Below the pieces are notes generated by a model. The model had not been told where the DNA came from and did no database searches. It saw only the letters and a program-made list of their open reading frames with translations. A stretch of 11,547 nt of DNA. Source: an uncultured Xanthobacteraceae bacterium (GTDB taxonomy: Bacteria > Pseudomonadota > Alphaproteobacteria > Rhizobiales > Xanthobacteraceae). The translations under genes and the position numbers were made by a program. Shown here piece after piece: positions 1 to 6,656 of the stretch. Every line of letters begins with the position of its first letter. Position 1 is the stretch's first letter. The stretch is from contig CATPBC010000119.1 of assembly GCA_955652195.1 (NCBI GenBank), positions 1 through 11,547 of the forward strand, in the 5' to 3' direction.

Positions 1-360
1 GCCTCGGGACCTGGCGGGCAGAATGTCAACAAAGTTGCCAGTGCGGTGCAGCTTCGCTTCGACGCGCGCCGCTCACCGTCGCTGCCGCCTGAGGTCCGCA
101 CCCGGCTGGAGCGCTTAGCGGGCTCGCGACTGACCCGCGACGGCGTCATCGTCATTACCGCGCAGCGGCATCGCGCGCAGGCGCGCAATCGACAGGATGC
201 ACGCGAGCGCCTGTTGGATCTTATCCGCCGCGCGGCGCGTCCGCCGCTCAAACGGCGGGCAACCAAGCCCACCGCGGCGGCACGCGAGCGCCGCATCGAA
301 GGCAAGAAGCGCCGCGCCGGCATCAAGCGGCTGCGGCGAGCGAAACCCTCGTTCGACTGA
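1..360 (+). CDS. arfB: Peptidyl-tRNA hydrolase ArfB (YaeJ family), 5'-truncated
   Basis: ArfB rescues ribosomes stalled on mRNAs lacking a stop codon. It enters the empty A site and hydrolyses the peptidyl-tRNA through its GGQ loop. The window opens inside this gene: reading from base 1 gives 119 residues to a TGA. The fragment starts almost at the catalytic loop (SGPGGQNVNKVASAVQLRF, GGQ at fragment residues 5-7). The RF-1-like core (DGVIVITAQRHRAQARNRQDA) follows, then a strongly Lys/Arg-rich tail. That tail (PLKRRATKPTAAARERRIEGKK) resembles the ArfB C-terminus that sits in the mRNA channel. E. coli ArfB has 140 residues, so only about 20-25 N-terminal residues are probably missing. A class I release factor would carry extra domains and no such tail, so ArfB is strongly preferred. 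The promoter and start codon lie outside the window. Confidence 0.93.
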   Translation, partial: ASGPGGQNVNKVASAVQLRFDARRSPSLPPEVRTRLERLAGSRLTRDGVIVITAQRHRAQARNRQDARERLLDLIRRAARPPLKRRATKPTAAARERRIEGKKRRAGIKRLRRAKPSFD

Positions 361-380
361 GCCGATTACCCCGACGCCCT

Positions 381-602
381 TCACCCATTCAAGGCTTGGT
401 ACTGCGCGGCCTCGAGCGCGAACAGGCCGGCGCCCAAGGCGGCGATGCCGAGCACCATCATGACGATCGCGTAGAGAAAGAGCGATTTGCTCGCACCTTC
501 GCGGCCGCGTTGCCGCCGCTGCGCTAAAAACAGCGCGCAACCGATGCCGTATACCAGAACGCCGCAAACGGCGAGGATCGCCCCAGGCAAAAAACGGCTC
601 AT
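381..602 (-). CDS. Small two-helix membrane protein of unknown function
   Basis: I do not recognise the family. The 73-residue product has two clear hydrophobic stretches, about residues 5-28 (PGAILAVCGVLVYGIGCALFLA) and 43-67 (LYAIVMMVLGIAALGAGLFALEAAQ). They are joined by a short, very basic loop (QRRQRGREGASKS). That loop predicts a hairpin in the inner membrane with the loop on the cytoplasmic side. The start at 602 is supported by an upstream GGGGA about 8 bases away. The gene converges on arfB (20-base gap) and diverges from mutL. The hydrophobic pattern and the ribosome binding site argue that it is a real gene, although it is short. Its function cannot be stated. Confidence 0.7.
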   Translation of the reverse strand: MSRFLPGAILAVCGVLVYGIGCALFLAQRRQRGREGASKSLFLYAIVMMVLGIAALGAGLFALEAAQYQALNG

Positions 603-638
603 CGCTTAATCCCCAATGCAGCATAGGCGGAATGGACA

Positions 639-650
639 ATCCGGGCTACG
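639..650. repeat. Possible end of a REP-like intergenic element
   Basis: The 12-mer ATCCGGGCTACG lies in the divergent spacer between the small membrane gene and mutL. From memory, this string (or its complement CGTAGCCCGGAT) ends palindromic intergenic repeats common in Bradyrhizobium and Rhodopseudomonas genomes. Only one end is visible here, with no partner arm nearby. It may be a relic or a chance match. Confidence 0.25.
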
Positions 651-653
651 GTT

Positions 654-681
654 GGCTTCGACTCGCCGCCCAGTCGAAGCC
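654..681. promoter_or_regulatory. Perfect inverted repeat in the mutL leader
   Basis: GGCTTCGACT (654-663) and AGTCGAAGCC (672-681) are perfect 10-base inverted copies around an 8-base loop. A U-G pair (653 with 682) could add one step. The right arm ends 7 bases before the mutL ATG at 689, where a ribosome binding site should lie, and no good Shine-Dalgarno sequence is seen there. It could be an mRNA stem that limits mutL translation, or a DNA operator between the divergent genes. There is no U-run, so a terminator is unlikely. Confidence 0.5.
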
Positions 682-688
682 GCCGATT

Positions 689-2542
689 ATGACCGTCCGA
701 CAACTCAGCGAAGCCGTCGTCAACCGCATTGCCGCGGGGGAGGTCGTGGAGCGGCCGGCGAGCGTCGTCAAGGAACTTGTGGAAAATGCGCTCGATGCTG
801 GCGCGCGGCGCATCGAAGTCGTCACCGATGGCGGCGGCCGCCGTCTCATCCGTATCAGCGACGATGGCGAAGGCATGACGCGCGCCGATTTGGCGCTTGC
901 GGTGGATCGGCATGCCACATCGAAACTCGCCGACGACGATCTTGTCTCGATCCGCACGCTCGGCTTCCGCGGCGAAGCCTTGCCATCAATCGGCGCGGCG
1001 GCGCGGCTTGCAATCACCACTCGGCACGCCGACGAGCCTCATGCCTGGACGATCGAGGTCGACGCCGGTGTGAAATCCGAGGTAAAGCCCGCGGCGCTTG
1101 GCCAAGGCACGCGCGCCCAGGTGCGCGATCTATTCTATGCTACGCCGGCCCGGCTCAAATTCCTCAAAAGCGATCGGACTGAGGCTGAGGCGGTGCGCGA
1201 GGTGGTGCGCCGCCTCGCTATGAGCCGACCCGACGTTGCGTTCACGCTGGCCGGCGAGCAGCGGTCGCCGCTGCATTTTCCTGCTGCCTTGCCGGGCACG
1301 GCTGGCCGCTTGGCACGGCTCGGCGACGTTCTTGGCGCGGATTTCCGTGCCAATGCGGTCGAGATAGCGGCAGAACGCGAGGAGATCAGGATTGAAGGTT
1401 TTGCCGCGCTGCCGACGCTCACGCGGGCCAATTCGCTCGGTCAATACCTTTTCGTCAACGACCGGCCGGTTCGCGACAAGCTTTTGATCGGGTCTGTGCG
1501 CGCGGCCTATGCCGATTATCTGCCGCGCGACCGTCATCCACTGGTTGCGTTATTCGTGTCGCTGCCGGCGCGCGAGGTCGATGTCAATGTGCATCCGGCC
1601 AAAGCCGAGGTGCGCTTTCGCAATGCCGGATTGGTCCGCGCGCTGATCGTGCATGCGCTCAAGACCGCATTGTCGCGTGAGGCTGCCCGCGCGGCGACAA
1701 CCGGTGGTGCGGCGACCATTGCGGCGTTCCGAAACTCGCCTCGGGCCTTACATACCAGTGCGGGCTGGCAGCGCTCGGCCGTCCGGATGCGCGAGATCGG
1801 CGGATCTTTTGCGCCGCTGCGCGGCTTCGCCGAACCGGCGCAATCGGCATTTGAGGTGGGCGTCCCCACAGCGGACTTGCGTGCGGACTTGGGTACGGGG
1901 TTCGACAGTAACGCTCCCGATCGTTCATCGCGGCAAGAAACCGGCGGCGGTGAGGGTCTCGATCATCCACTCGGCGCCGCGCGCGCGCAGATTCATGACA
2001 CTTATATCGTGGCGCAGACCCGTGATGGACTTGTCGTTGTCGACCAGCACGCCGCCCACGAGCGTATCGTCTACGAGCGCCTAAAAGAGGCGATCGCGAA
2101 GAATGGCGTGCCCAGACAAATCCTCCTCATTCCGGAAATCGTCGAACTCGATGAGAGCGATGTCGAGCGGCTTGTCGCCCGCGCCGATGAGCTCTCGCGC
2201 TATGGCTTGGTCATCGAGACTTTTGGCCCGGGCGCTGTTGCTTTGCGCGAGACCCCGGCGCTGCTCGGCGAAATCGATGGCGCCGGCCTGATCCGCGATC
2301 TCGCCGAGCACATCGGTGAATGGGACGAGACGCTGCCGCTCGAACGCCGCCTGATGCAGGTAGCATCCTCGATGGCTTGCCACGGTTCGGTGCGCGCCGG
2401 CCGCCGCCTGAAGCCCGAGGAAATGAACGCGCTTCTTCGCGAAATGGAAGGGACGCCCAATTCCGGCCAGTGCAATCACGGCCGGCCGACTTATGTCGAA
2501 TTAAAACTCACCGATATTGAGCGGCTGTTCGGGCGACGATAA
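689..2542 (+). CDS. mutL: DNA mismatch repair protein MutL (endonuclease type)
   Basis: MutL couples mismatch recognition by MutS to strand removal. The N-terminal GHKL ATPase of this 617-residue protein is complete. It has E29 and N33 in VKELVENALDAGA, the DDGEG motif (58-62), RHATSKL (74-80), GFRGEAL (92-98), and GTRAQVRDLFYATPARLKFLK (140-160). A variable linker (about 335-430) leads to the C-terminal dimerisation and nuclease domain. That domain has DQHAAHERIVYE (from 452, the DQHAx2Ex4E metal motif), ACHGSVRAG (from 563) and CNHGRP (595-600). MutL therefore nicks DNA itself, as expected in species without MutH. QILLIP (about 474-479) fits the beta-clamp-binding consensus. I chose ATG 689 over the in-frame ATG at 632 because the family begins at MTVRQL. 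The longer start would add 19 atypical residues through the hairpin. Confidence 0.97.
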   Translation: MTVRQLSEAVVNRIAAGEVVERPASVVKELVENALDAGARRIEVVTDGGGRRLIRISDDGEGMTRADLALAVDRHATSKLADDDLVSIRTLGFRGEALPSIGAAARLAITTRHADEPHAWTIEVDAGVKSEVKPAALGQGTRAQVRDLFYATPARLKFLKSDRTEAEAVREVVRRLAMSRPDVAFTLAGEQRSPLHFPAALPGTAGRLARLGDVLGADFRANAVEIAAEREEIRIEGFAALPTLTRANSLGQYLFVNDRPVRDKLLIGSVRAAYADYLPRDRHPLVALFVSLPAREVDVNVHPAKAEVRFRNAGLVRALIVHALKTALSREAARAATTGGAATIAAFRNSPRALHTSAGWQRSAVRMREIGGSFAPLRGFAEPAQSAFEVGVPTADLRADLGTGFDSNAPDRSSRQETGGGEGLDHPLGAARAQIHDTYIVAQTRDGLVVVDQHAAHERIVYERLKEAIAKNGVPRQILLIPEIVELDESDVERLVARADELSRYGLVIETFGPGAVALRETPALLGEIDGAGLIRDLAEHIGEWDETLPLERRLMQVASSMACHGSVRAGRRLKPEEMNALLREMEGTPNSGQCNHGRPTYVELKLTDIERLFGRR

Positions 2543-2564
2543 GAAAAGGATTCGAACGCGCCCC

Positions 2565-3542
2565 ATGAAATCAAGCCGCTTATTCTGCGCTGTCACCTTT
2601 GTGCTGATGCTCGCGACGCCGGCTCACGCCGAGAACTGGCCGAGCCGCGCCATGTCTTTGATTGTACCATTCGCGGCCGGGGGCGGCGTCGATGTCAGCG
2701 CGCGCATTCAGGCGCAGGGCATGAGCGAACGGCTTGGCCAGGCGATCGTCGTCGAAAACGTCGGAGCGGCCGCGGGCATGGCCGGCAGTTTACGTGTCGC
2801 CAAGGCGGAGCCGGACGGCTATACGATGCTGATCGGCAATAGCGGCACGCATGCCTATAACCAATCGCTCTACAAGACGCCGCTCTACAACGCCGTCAGC
2901 GATTTTACGCCGGTCGGTCTGGCGACTGAATCGCCGCGGATTTTGATTGCACGCAAGGATCTGCCTGCAGCGAATCTGCAGGAATTCACAGCCTATGTGC
3001 GGGCCAATCAGAGCCAAGTGCAATTCGGTTCGGCCGGCGTCGGTTCGGGCACGCATCTGCCCTGCGTCCTCCTCAATATGGCGATCGGCGTTACCGTCAC
3101 GCACGTGCCCTATCGCGGCGAGGGACCGGCGCAGCAGGATTTGATGGCCGGCCGGCTCGATTATATGTGCGCGACCATCCAGACCGGCGCCACGCTTGCC
3201 AAAAACGGCACGATAAAACCGATCGCGGTGATGGCGTCGCGGCGGGTGCCGATCATTGCCGATGTGCCGACGACCGGGGAACAAAGCTTGCCTGGCGTGG
3301 AGGCGAGCGTGTGGAACGGGTTCTTTCTGCCGCCGGGAGCGCCAGCGGCGGTCGTGCGCAAGCTCAATGCGGCAATGAGTGACACGCTGGACGATCCCAC
3401 CGTGAGCAAACGGCTGATGGAACTCGGCCTCGAGATCGTTCCGGCGGAGCGCCGCACGCCGGATTATCTCGCCAAGTTCGTGCCCGAGGAGGTCGCGCGC
3501 TGGGGCAAAGTCATCCACGCCGCCGGCATCAGCGTGGACTGA
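2565..3542 (+). CDS. Bug/TctC-family periplasmic solute-binding protein
   Basis: This is a tripartite tricarboxylate transporter (Bug) type receptor that would bind a small carboxylate in the periplasm. The 325-residue product starts with a clear signal peptide: MKSSR, a hydrophobic core, then cleavage after APAHA-like TPAHA (residue 22) before ENWPSR. Family landmarks are LIVPFAAGGGVDVSAR (first ligand loop), VVENVGAAAGMAG, AEPDGYTMLIG, FGSAGVGSGTHL (second ligand loop) and HVPYRGEGPAQQDLMAGRLDY. ATG 2565 is chosen because it places the signal peptide at the N-terminus. An earlier in-frame ATG at 2517 lies inside mutL. AAGGA occurs at 2546-2550, a long 14 bases away. The gene follows mutL by 22 bases, so it may be cotranscribed. 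No TctA/TctB membrane partners are present, and the ligand cannot be predicted. Orphan Bug receptors are common in Bradyrhizobium and Bordetella relatives. Confidence 0.92.
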   Translation: MKSSRLFCAVTFVLMLATPAHAENWPSRAMSLIVPFAAGGGVDVSARIQAQGMSERLGQAIVVENVGAAAGMAGSLRVAKAEPDGYTMLIGNSGTHAYNQSLYKTPLYNAVSDFTPVGLATESPRILIARKDLPAANLQEFTAYVRANQSQVQFGSAGVGSGTHLPCVLLNMAIGVTVTHVPYRGEGPAQQDLMAGRLDYMCATIQTGATLAKNGTIKPIAVMASRRVPIIADVPTTGEQSLPGVEASVWNGFFLPPGAPAAVVRKLNAAMSDTLDDPTVSKRLMELGLEIVPAERRTPDYLAKFVPEEVARWGKVIHAAGISVD

Positions 3543-4089
3543 AGCGGCACAACACGAACTCGGTGTCGTCATAGGCGCGCCGCTCGAGTTCCGAAAAACC
3601 TTGCGGTGGCGCAAAAGCCGCCTTGCCCGTTTCTTCGACCACAATCAAAGCTTCAGGCACTAACCAGCCGCCATCGCGCGCCGAAACGAGCGCCGCGTCG
3701 GCAAGCCCTTGCCCGTAGGGTGGATCGACAAATACGAGCGAGAATGGTTCGACCGGATGCGCGGCACCAAGCTTGGTCGCATCGCGGCGAAAGATGCGCG
3801 TGACACCGCCCAGCCCCAGCGCGGTGACGTTTTCGCGAAGTAGTGCACGCGCTTGCGCGCCGTCGTCGACAAACAGCGTGAAGCTGGCGCCGCGCGACAG
3901 CGCCTCAATGCCGAGCGCGCCGGTCCCTGCGAACAGGTCAAGCACGCGCGCGCCGGTGATCGGGTCATCATAGGCATGGACCAGAATATTGAAGAGCGAC
4001 TCGCGTAGCCGATCGGCGGTGGGACGGATCGCTGACGATTTTGGGCCGGCCAGCGTGCGCCCGCGCAGCCGTCCGCCGACCACACGCAT
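3529..4089 (-). CDS. rsmD: 16S rRNA (guanine(966)-N2)-methyltransferase RsmD
   Basis: RsmD uses SAM to methylate N2 of G966 in 16S rRNA, a base near the P-site tRNA, during 30S assembly. The 186-residue protein has the usual short N-terminus MRVVGGRLRGRTLAGPKS and the family signature IRPTADRLRESLFNIL (21-36). Next comes SAM-binding motif I, LDLFAGTGALGIEALSRGA (50-68), then an acidic strand end (FVDD, 73-76). The catalytic DPPYGQG motif (122-128) replaces the NPPY of other N-methyltransferases. I chose ATG 4089 rather than the in-frame ATG 39 bases upstream, because family members begin at MRVVGG. This start also shares one base with the rluB stop (TGATG), which implies translational coupling. 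The 3' end overlaps the convergent Bug gene by 14 bases. Length and motifs are normal. Confidence 0.96.
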   Translation of the reverse strand: MRVVGGRLRGRTLAGPKSSAIRPTADRLRESLFNILVHAYDDPITGARVLDLFAGTGALGIEALSRGASFTLFVDDGAQARALLRENVTALGLGGVTRIFRRDATKLGAAHPVEPFSLVFVDPPYGQGLADAALVSARDGGWLVPEALIVVEETGKAAFAPPQGFSELERRAYDDTEFVLCRFSPR

Positions 4090-5249
4090 CAGCGATCGCC
4101 TCGCGGCCGACTCGGCCTTCGACCCCACGCGCGATCGGGCGCTCTTTGCCGGCCGCGATAGCCTTTTTTTCGATGAATGCCGTGCTCGTTATGCTGCGTC
4201 GCTTGGGTGGGCGGCAGCGCAGGATAGCGCTCGACCGCGACCGGTCGGCCCTTGCGATCGGTCAGAACATCGGCGAGAGCTTGGCCCTCCGGCCGCAGTT
4301 CGGTTTTTGCTACGTCACGACGCCCGCCATGAAATCTGCGACGTAGTTTTTTGGTTGGGCGCGCCTCATCGTGCGCGCGCCAGGCATGATTGGACGAGTT
4401 GCGTTTTTTGACCTTTCCTTGCGGTTTTTGCGGCGCGGCGCGTGGCGCCTCGTCCTGGCGCGGCCCGCTACGCGGCATGGGATGCGGCGTCGAGAAATCG
4501 GCGCCGGAAAGTCCCACGATCTTTTCGCCAAGCTGGTTGCGCAGTACGCGGGTCGGGACTTCTTCGACGGCGCCCTCGGCGAGTTCGCCGAGCTGGAACG
4601 GACCGAACGAGACGCGAATAAGCCGCGTCACCGCGAGGTCGAAATGGTCGAGCACGTTGCGCACTTCGCGGTTTTTGCCTTCACGGATGGCCAGCGTGAG
4701 CCAGACATTCGTGCCCTGTACGCGATCGAGCACAGCCTCGATTGGGCCGTAATGGATGCCCGCAATCGTCACGCCGTGGCGAACGCTGTCGAGTTTGTCT
4801 TGCGTGATCGCGCCATGCGCTCTCACCCGGTATCGGCGCAGCCATCCGGTCGACGGCAATTCCAAAAGCCGCGCCAGCGCGCCGTCATTAGTCAAAAGCA
4901 AAAGCCCCTCGGTGTTGAAATCGAGCCGCCCGACGCTGATCAGGCGCGGTAGATCGCGCGGCAAATTTGCAAAGATCGTCGGTCGGCCCTGTGGGTCGGC
5001 ATGCGTCGTCATCAGCCCGCGCGGCTTGTGATAGAGGAAGAGCCGCGTGCGCTCGCGCGCCGGAAGCGGTTTGCCATCGATTGCAATGCGATCCGAGGCG
5101 GTCACATCAAGCGCTGGCGAGGCAATCACCGCGCCATTGACCGCGACGCGGCCGGCGGCGATCCACGCCTCGGCCTCGCGGCGCGAGGCAAGGCCGGCGC
5201 GGGCGATCACCTTGGCGATTCGCTCGCCCGTTTTGCCTTGCTCGTTCAT
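4089..5249 (-). CDS. rluB: 23S rRNA pseudouridine synthase, RluB/RsuA family
   Basis: This family isomerises single uridines in rRNA; RluB acts at U2605 of 23S rRNA. The 386-residue product begins with an S4 RNA-binding domain (ERIAKVIARAGLASRREAEAWIAAGRVAVNG, about 9-39). The catalytic domain contains VGRLDFNTEGLLLLTNDGAL (107-125) with catalytic D110, and REGKNREVRNVLDHF (189-203). Residues from about 250 to 386 form a Lys/Arg/Pro-rich, apparently disordered tail. This makes the protein much longer than E. coli RluB (about 290 residues). ATG 5249 has GAAGGTGA directly upstream. ATG 5270, seven codons earlier (MTNVEGE), is an equally possible start. The gene leads a two-gene rRNA-modification operon with rsmD and diverges from tadA. 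RluB is chosen over RsuA, RluE and RluF by general resemblance only; the exact target uridine is inferred. Confidence 0.88.
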   Translation of the reverse strand: MNEQGKTGERIAKVIARAGLASRREAEAWIAAGRVAVNGAVIASPALDVTASDRIAIDGKPLPARERTRLFLYHKPRGLMTTHADPQGRPTIFANLPRDLPRLISVGRLDFNTEGLLLLTNDGALARLLELPSTGWLRRYRVRAHGAITQDKLDSVRHGVTIAGIHYGPIEAVLDRVQGTNVWLTLAIREGKNREVRNVLDHFDLAVTRLIRVSFGPFQLGELAEGAVEEVPTRVLRNQLGEKIVGLSGADFSTPHPMPRSGPRQDEAPRAAPQKPQGKVKKRNSSNHAWRAHDEARPTKKLRRRFHGGRRDVAKTELRPEGQALADVLTDRKGRPVAVERYPALPPTQATQHNEHGIHRKKGYRGRQRAPDRAWGRRPSRPRGDR

Positions 5250-5341
5250 TTCACCTTCGACATTCGTCATCGTATCTATGCTCACGGCCTCGCCGCCGAA
5301 TTCCCGAAACGCTTGTGCCGAGATGGGCCTGTTTATACACC

Positions 5342-5367
5342 GGTAATACCTGAAGGCGTGGAACGCC
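5342..5367. promoter_or_regulatory. Two small inverted repeats in the rluB-tadA divergent spacer
   Basis: The 142-base spacer between rluB and tadA holds GGTAATACC (5342-5350, 4-base arms) and GGCGTGGAACGCC (5355-5367, 5-base arms). A minus-strand TATAAA (5337-5332) just beyond them could be a -10 element for rluB, but I see no good -35 partner. In GC-rich DNA, short arms like these often arise by chance. Confidence 0.2.
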
Positions 5368-5391
5368 GAAACGACCTGGCATAATGAGGCA

Positions 5392-5832
5392 ATGACTTCT
5401 TTCATGGAAATGGCGCTGCAGGAAGCGCGCGCCGCTGGCGAACGCGGCGAGGTGCCGGTGGGCTGCGTCCTGGTCCGCGGCGGCGAGGTGATTGCGCGCG
5501 CCGGCAACCGCACCATTGCGGATCGCGACCCGACCGCGCATGCCGAAATGATTGCCATCCGCGCGGCCGCACGCGCGTTCGGCTCCGAGCGGCTCGACGA
5601 CTGCGATCTTTATGTCACGCTCGAACCGTGCGCGATGTGCGCAGCGGCAGTCTCGTTCGCCCGGATCCGTCGCCTCTACTACGGCGCCGCCGATCCCAAA
5701 GGCGGAGCGGTCGAGAACGGCGTGAAATTTTTCGCTTCGCCGACCTGCCATCATCGGCCGGAGATTTATGGCGGATTGGCGGAAGCGGCAGCGGGCGATT
5801 TACTCACAGAATTTTTCAGGCAGCGGCGCTGA
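5392..5832 (+). CDS. tadA: tRNA-specific adenosine deaminase TadA
   Basis: TadA converts A34 to inosine in the anticodon of tRNA-Arg(ACG), so that one tRNA can read several CGN codons; it is essential in most bacteria. The 146-residue protein has the full cytidine-deaminase-fold zinc site. HAEMIAIRAA supplies H50 as ligand and E52 as proton shuttle, and PCAMCAAA supplies ligands C80 and C83. Family features also include GEVPVGCVLV near the N-terminus, RIRRLYYGAADPKGGAVE (91-108), and the C-terminal FFRQRR. The first ATG (5392) has GAGG only two bases upstream. ATG 5404 is in frame and would remove just four residues, so the exact start is slightly uncertain. The gene diverges from rluB, and its 3' end overlaps the convergent patatin gene by 17 bases. 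Confidence 0.96.
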   Translation: MTSFMEMALQEARAAGERGEVPVGCVLVRGGEVIARAGNRTIADRDPTAHAEMIAIRAAARAFGSERLDDCDLYVTLEPCAMCAAAVSFARIRRLYYGAADPKGGAVENGVKFFASPTCHHRPEIYGGLAEAAAGDLLTEFFRQRR

Positions 5833-6646
5833 GCAGATCGCCAAGCTTCTCGCGTATTTCGGACTTCACCAGTTCGGCGGAACGGATTATTGCGCTCGCC
5901 TGATAGAAGTCGAGAGTGCGAAAGATCGCGACATTGGGCCGAATGACCAGGTCGGGCGCGGCGTGCTTGCGCTTCGCGGCGACGATCGTCGAACCCATGA
6001 TCAAGAGTGTAGTGAAGACACTCTCCCATGCGCTTGGCAGGTCGCTTCGCTCCTCCGCCGGGACGCCAAATACGTCGACTGCGACGGTGAAGTCGGCACG
6101 GCCGGCGAGTTGATCGAACGGCAAAGGATTGGTGGCGCCGCCATCGACCAGTATCCGGTCGTCTAAGATCACCGGCCGGAACAAGCCCGGAAAAGCGATG
6201 GACGCGGCAAGCGCCGGCCGCAACGGTCCCGAACAAATCGGCAATTCCTGCCGGCGATGCAGGTCCGTCGTCATCGCGATGAGCGGAATTGCCAGCGCCG
6301 CAAAGTCCGCCGGAATGGCCTCGGGCAGAAATTGCGTGCAAAACTTCTCGGCATCCATCTGCGTTGCTTGGCTGACGGCGCCTGAGAGCAAATCAGTCAG
6401 TCTTCCAGCGCGTGCCAGCAACAGGCGGCGCATGGTTTCGCGGCGATCATGGGCAAAACGGATGACGTGATGGCGGATATCCTTGCCGCGCATGCCAGCG
6501 GCATAAGCGGCGCCGATCAGGGCGCCGAGCGAGGTGCCGGCAATTGCGGTGGGTTTGACGCCCATCTCATCAAACGCCTCGATCACCGCGATATGGGCGA
6601 GCCCCCGCGCGCCGCCGCCGCCAAGCGCGAGCGCAAAGCTTTTCAT
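5816..6646 (-). CDS. Patatin-like phospholipase family protein (RssA-like)
   Basis: This is a Ser-Asp dyad hydrolase of the bacterial patatin family, probably acting on lipid acyl esters; its real substrate is unknown. The 276-residue protein starts MKSFALALGGGGARGLAHIAV, in which GGGGARG forms the oxyanion hole. The nucleophile is S39 in GTSLG (37-41). The catalytic Asp is D168 in VDGGATNPLPF, a DGG variant of the usual DGA/DGG motif. No signal peptide or outer-membrane barrel is present, so it should be cytosolic, like E. coli RssA. ATG 6646 is chosen because the oxyanion loop normally lies within about 15 residues of the N-terminus. The in-frame extension to 6907 would run back through the kinase gene. 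It follows that kinase by 10 bases and is the last gene of the purD transcript. It overlaps tadA tail to tail. Confidence 0.93.
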   Translation of the reverse strand: MKSFALALGGGGARGLAHIAVIEAFDEMGVKPTAIAGTSLGALIGAAYAAGMRGKDIRHHVIRFAHDRRETMRRLLLARAGRLTDLLSGAVSQATQMDAEKFCTQFLPEAIPADFAALAIPLIAMTTDLHRRQELPICSGPLRPALAASIAFPGLFRPVILDDRILVDGGATNPLPFDQLAGRADFTVAVDVFGVPAEERSDLPSAWESVFTTLLIMGSTIVAAKRKHAAPDLVIRPNVAIFRTLDFYQASAIIRSAELVKSEIREKLGDLLSAAA

Positions 6647-6656
6647 GCCAAATGAC

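Noticed and set aside
654..681. Reading the mutL leader hairpin as a transcription terminator
   Set aside because: No U-run follows on either strand, and no gene ends nearby that would need it. The adjacent genes diverge from this point.
632..688. Alternative upstream start for MutL adding 19 residues
   Set aside because: The family starts at MTVRQL. The extension has a poorly spaced ribosome binding site and would translate through the inverted repeat.
2790..3644. Long minus-strand open frame (284 codons) opposite the Bug-type gene
   Set aside because: Its translation is rich in Arg and His with no family resemblance. It lies opposite a clear signal-peptide-bearing protein, and it is typical of open antisense frames in GC-rich DNA.
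4371..4952. Plus-strand open frame (193 codons) within rluB
   Set aside because: It is antisense to the RluB catalytic domain and has no motifs or ribosome binding site.
5250..5558. Upstream extension of the RluB frame to 5558
   Set aside because: It would run through the rluB-tadA spacer and antisense to the start of tadA. The S4 domain begins just after 5249.
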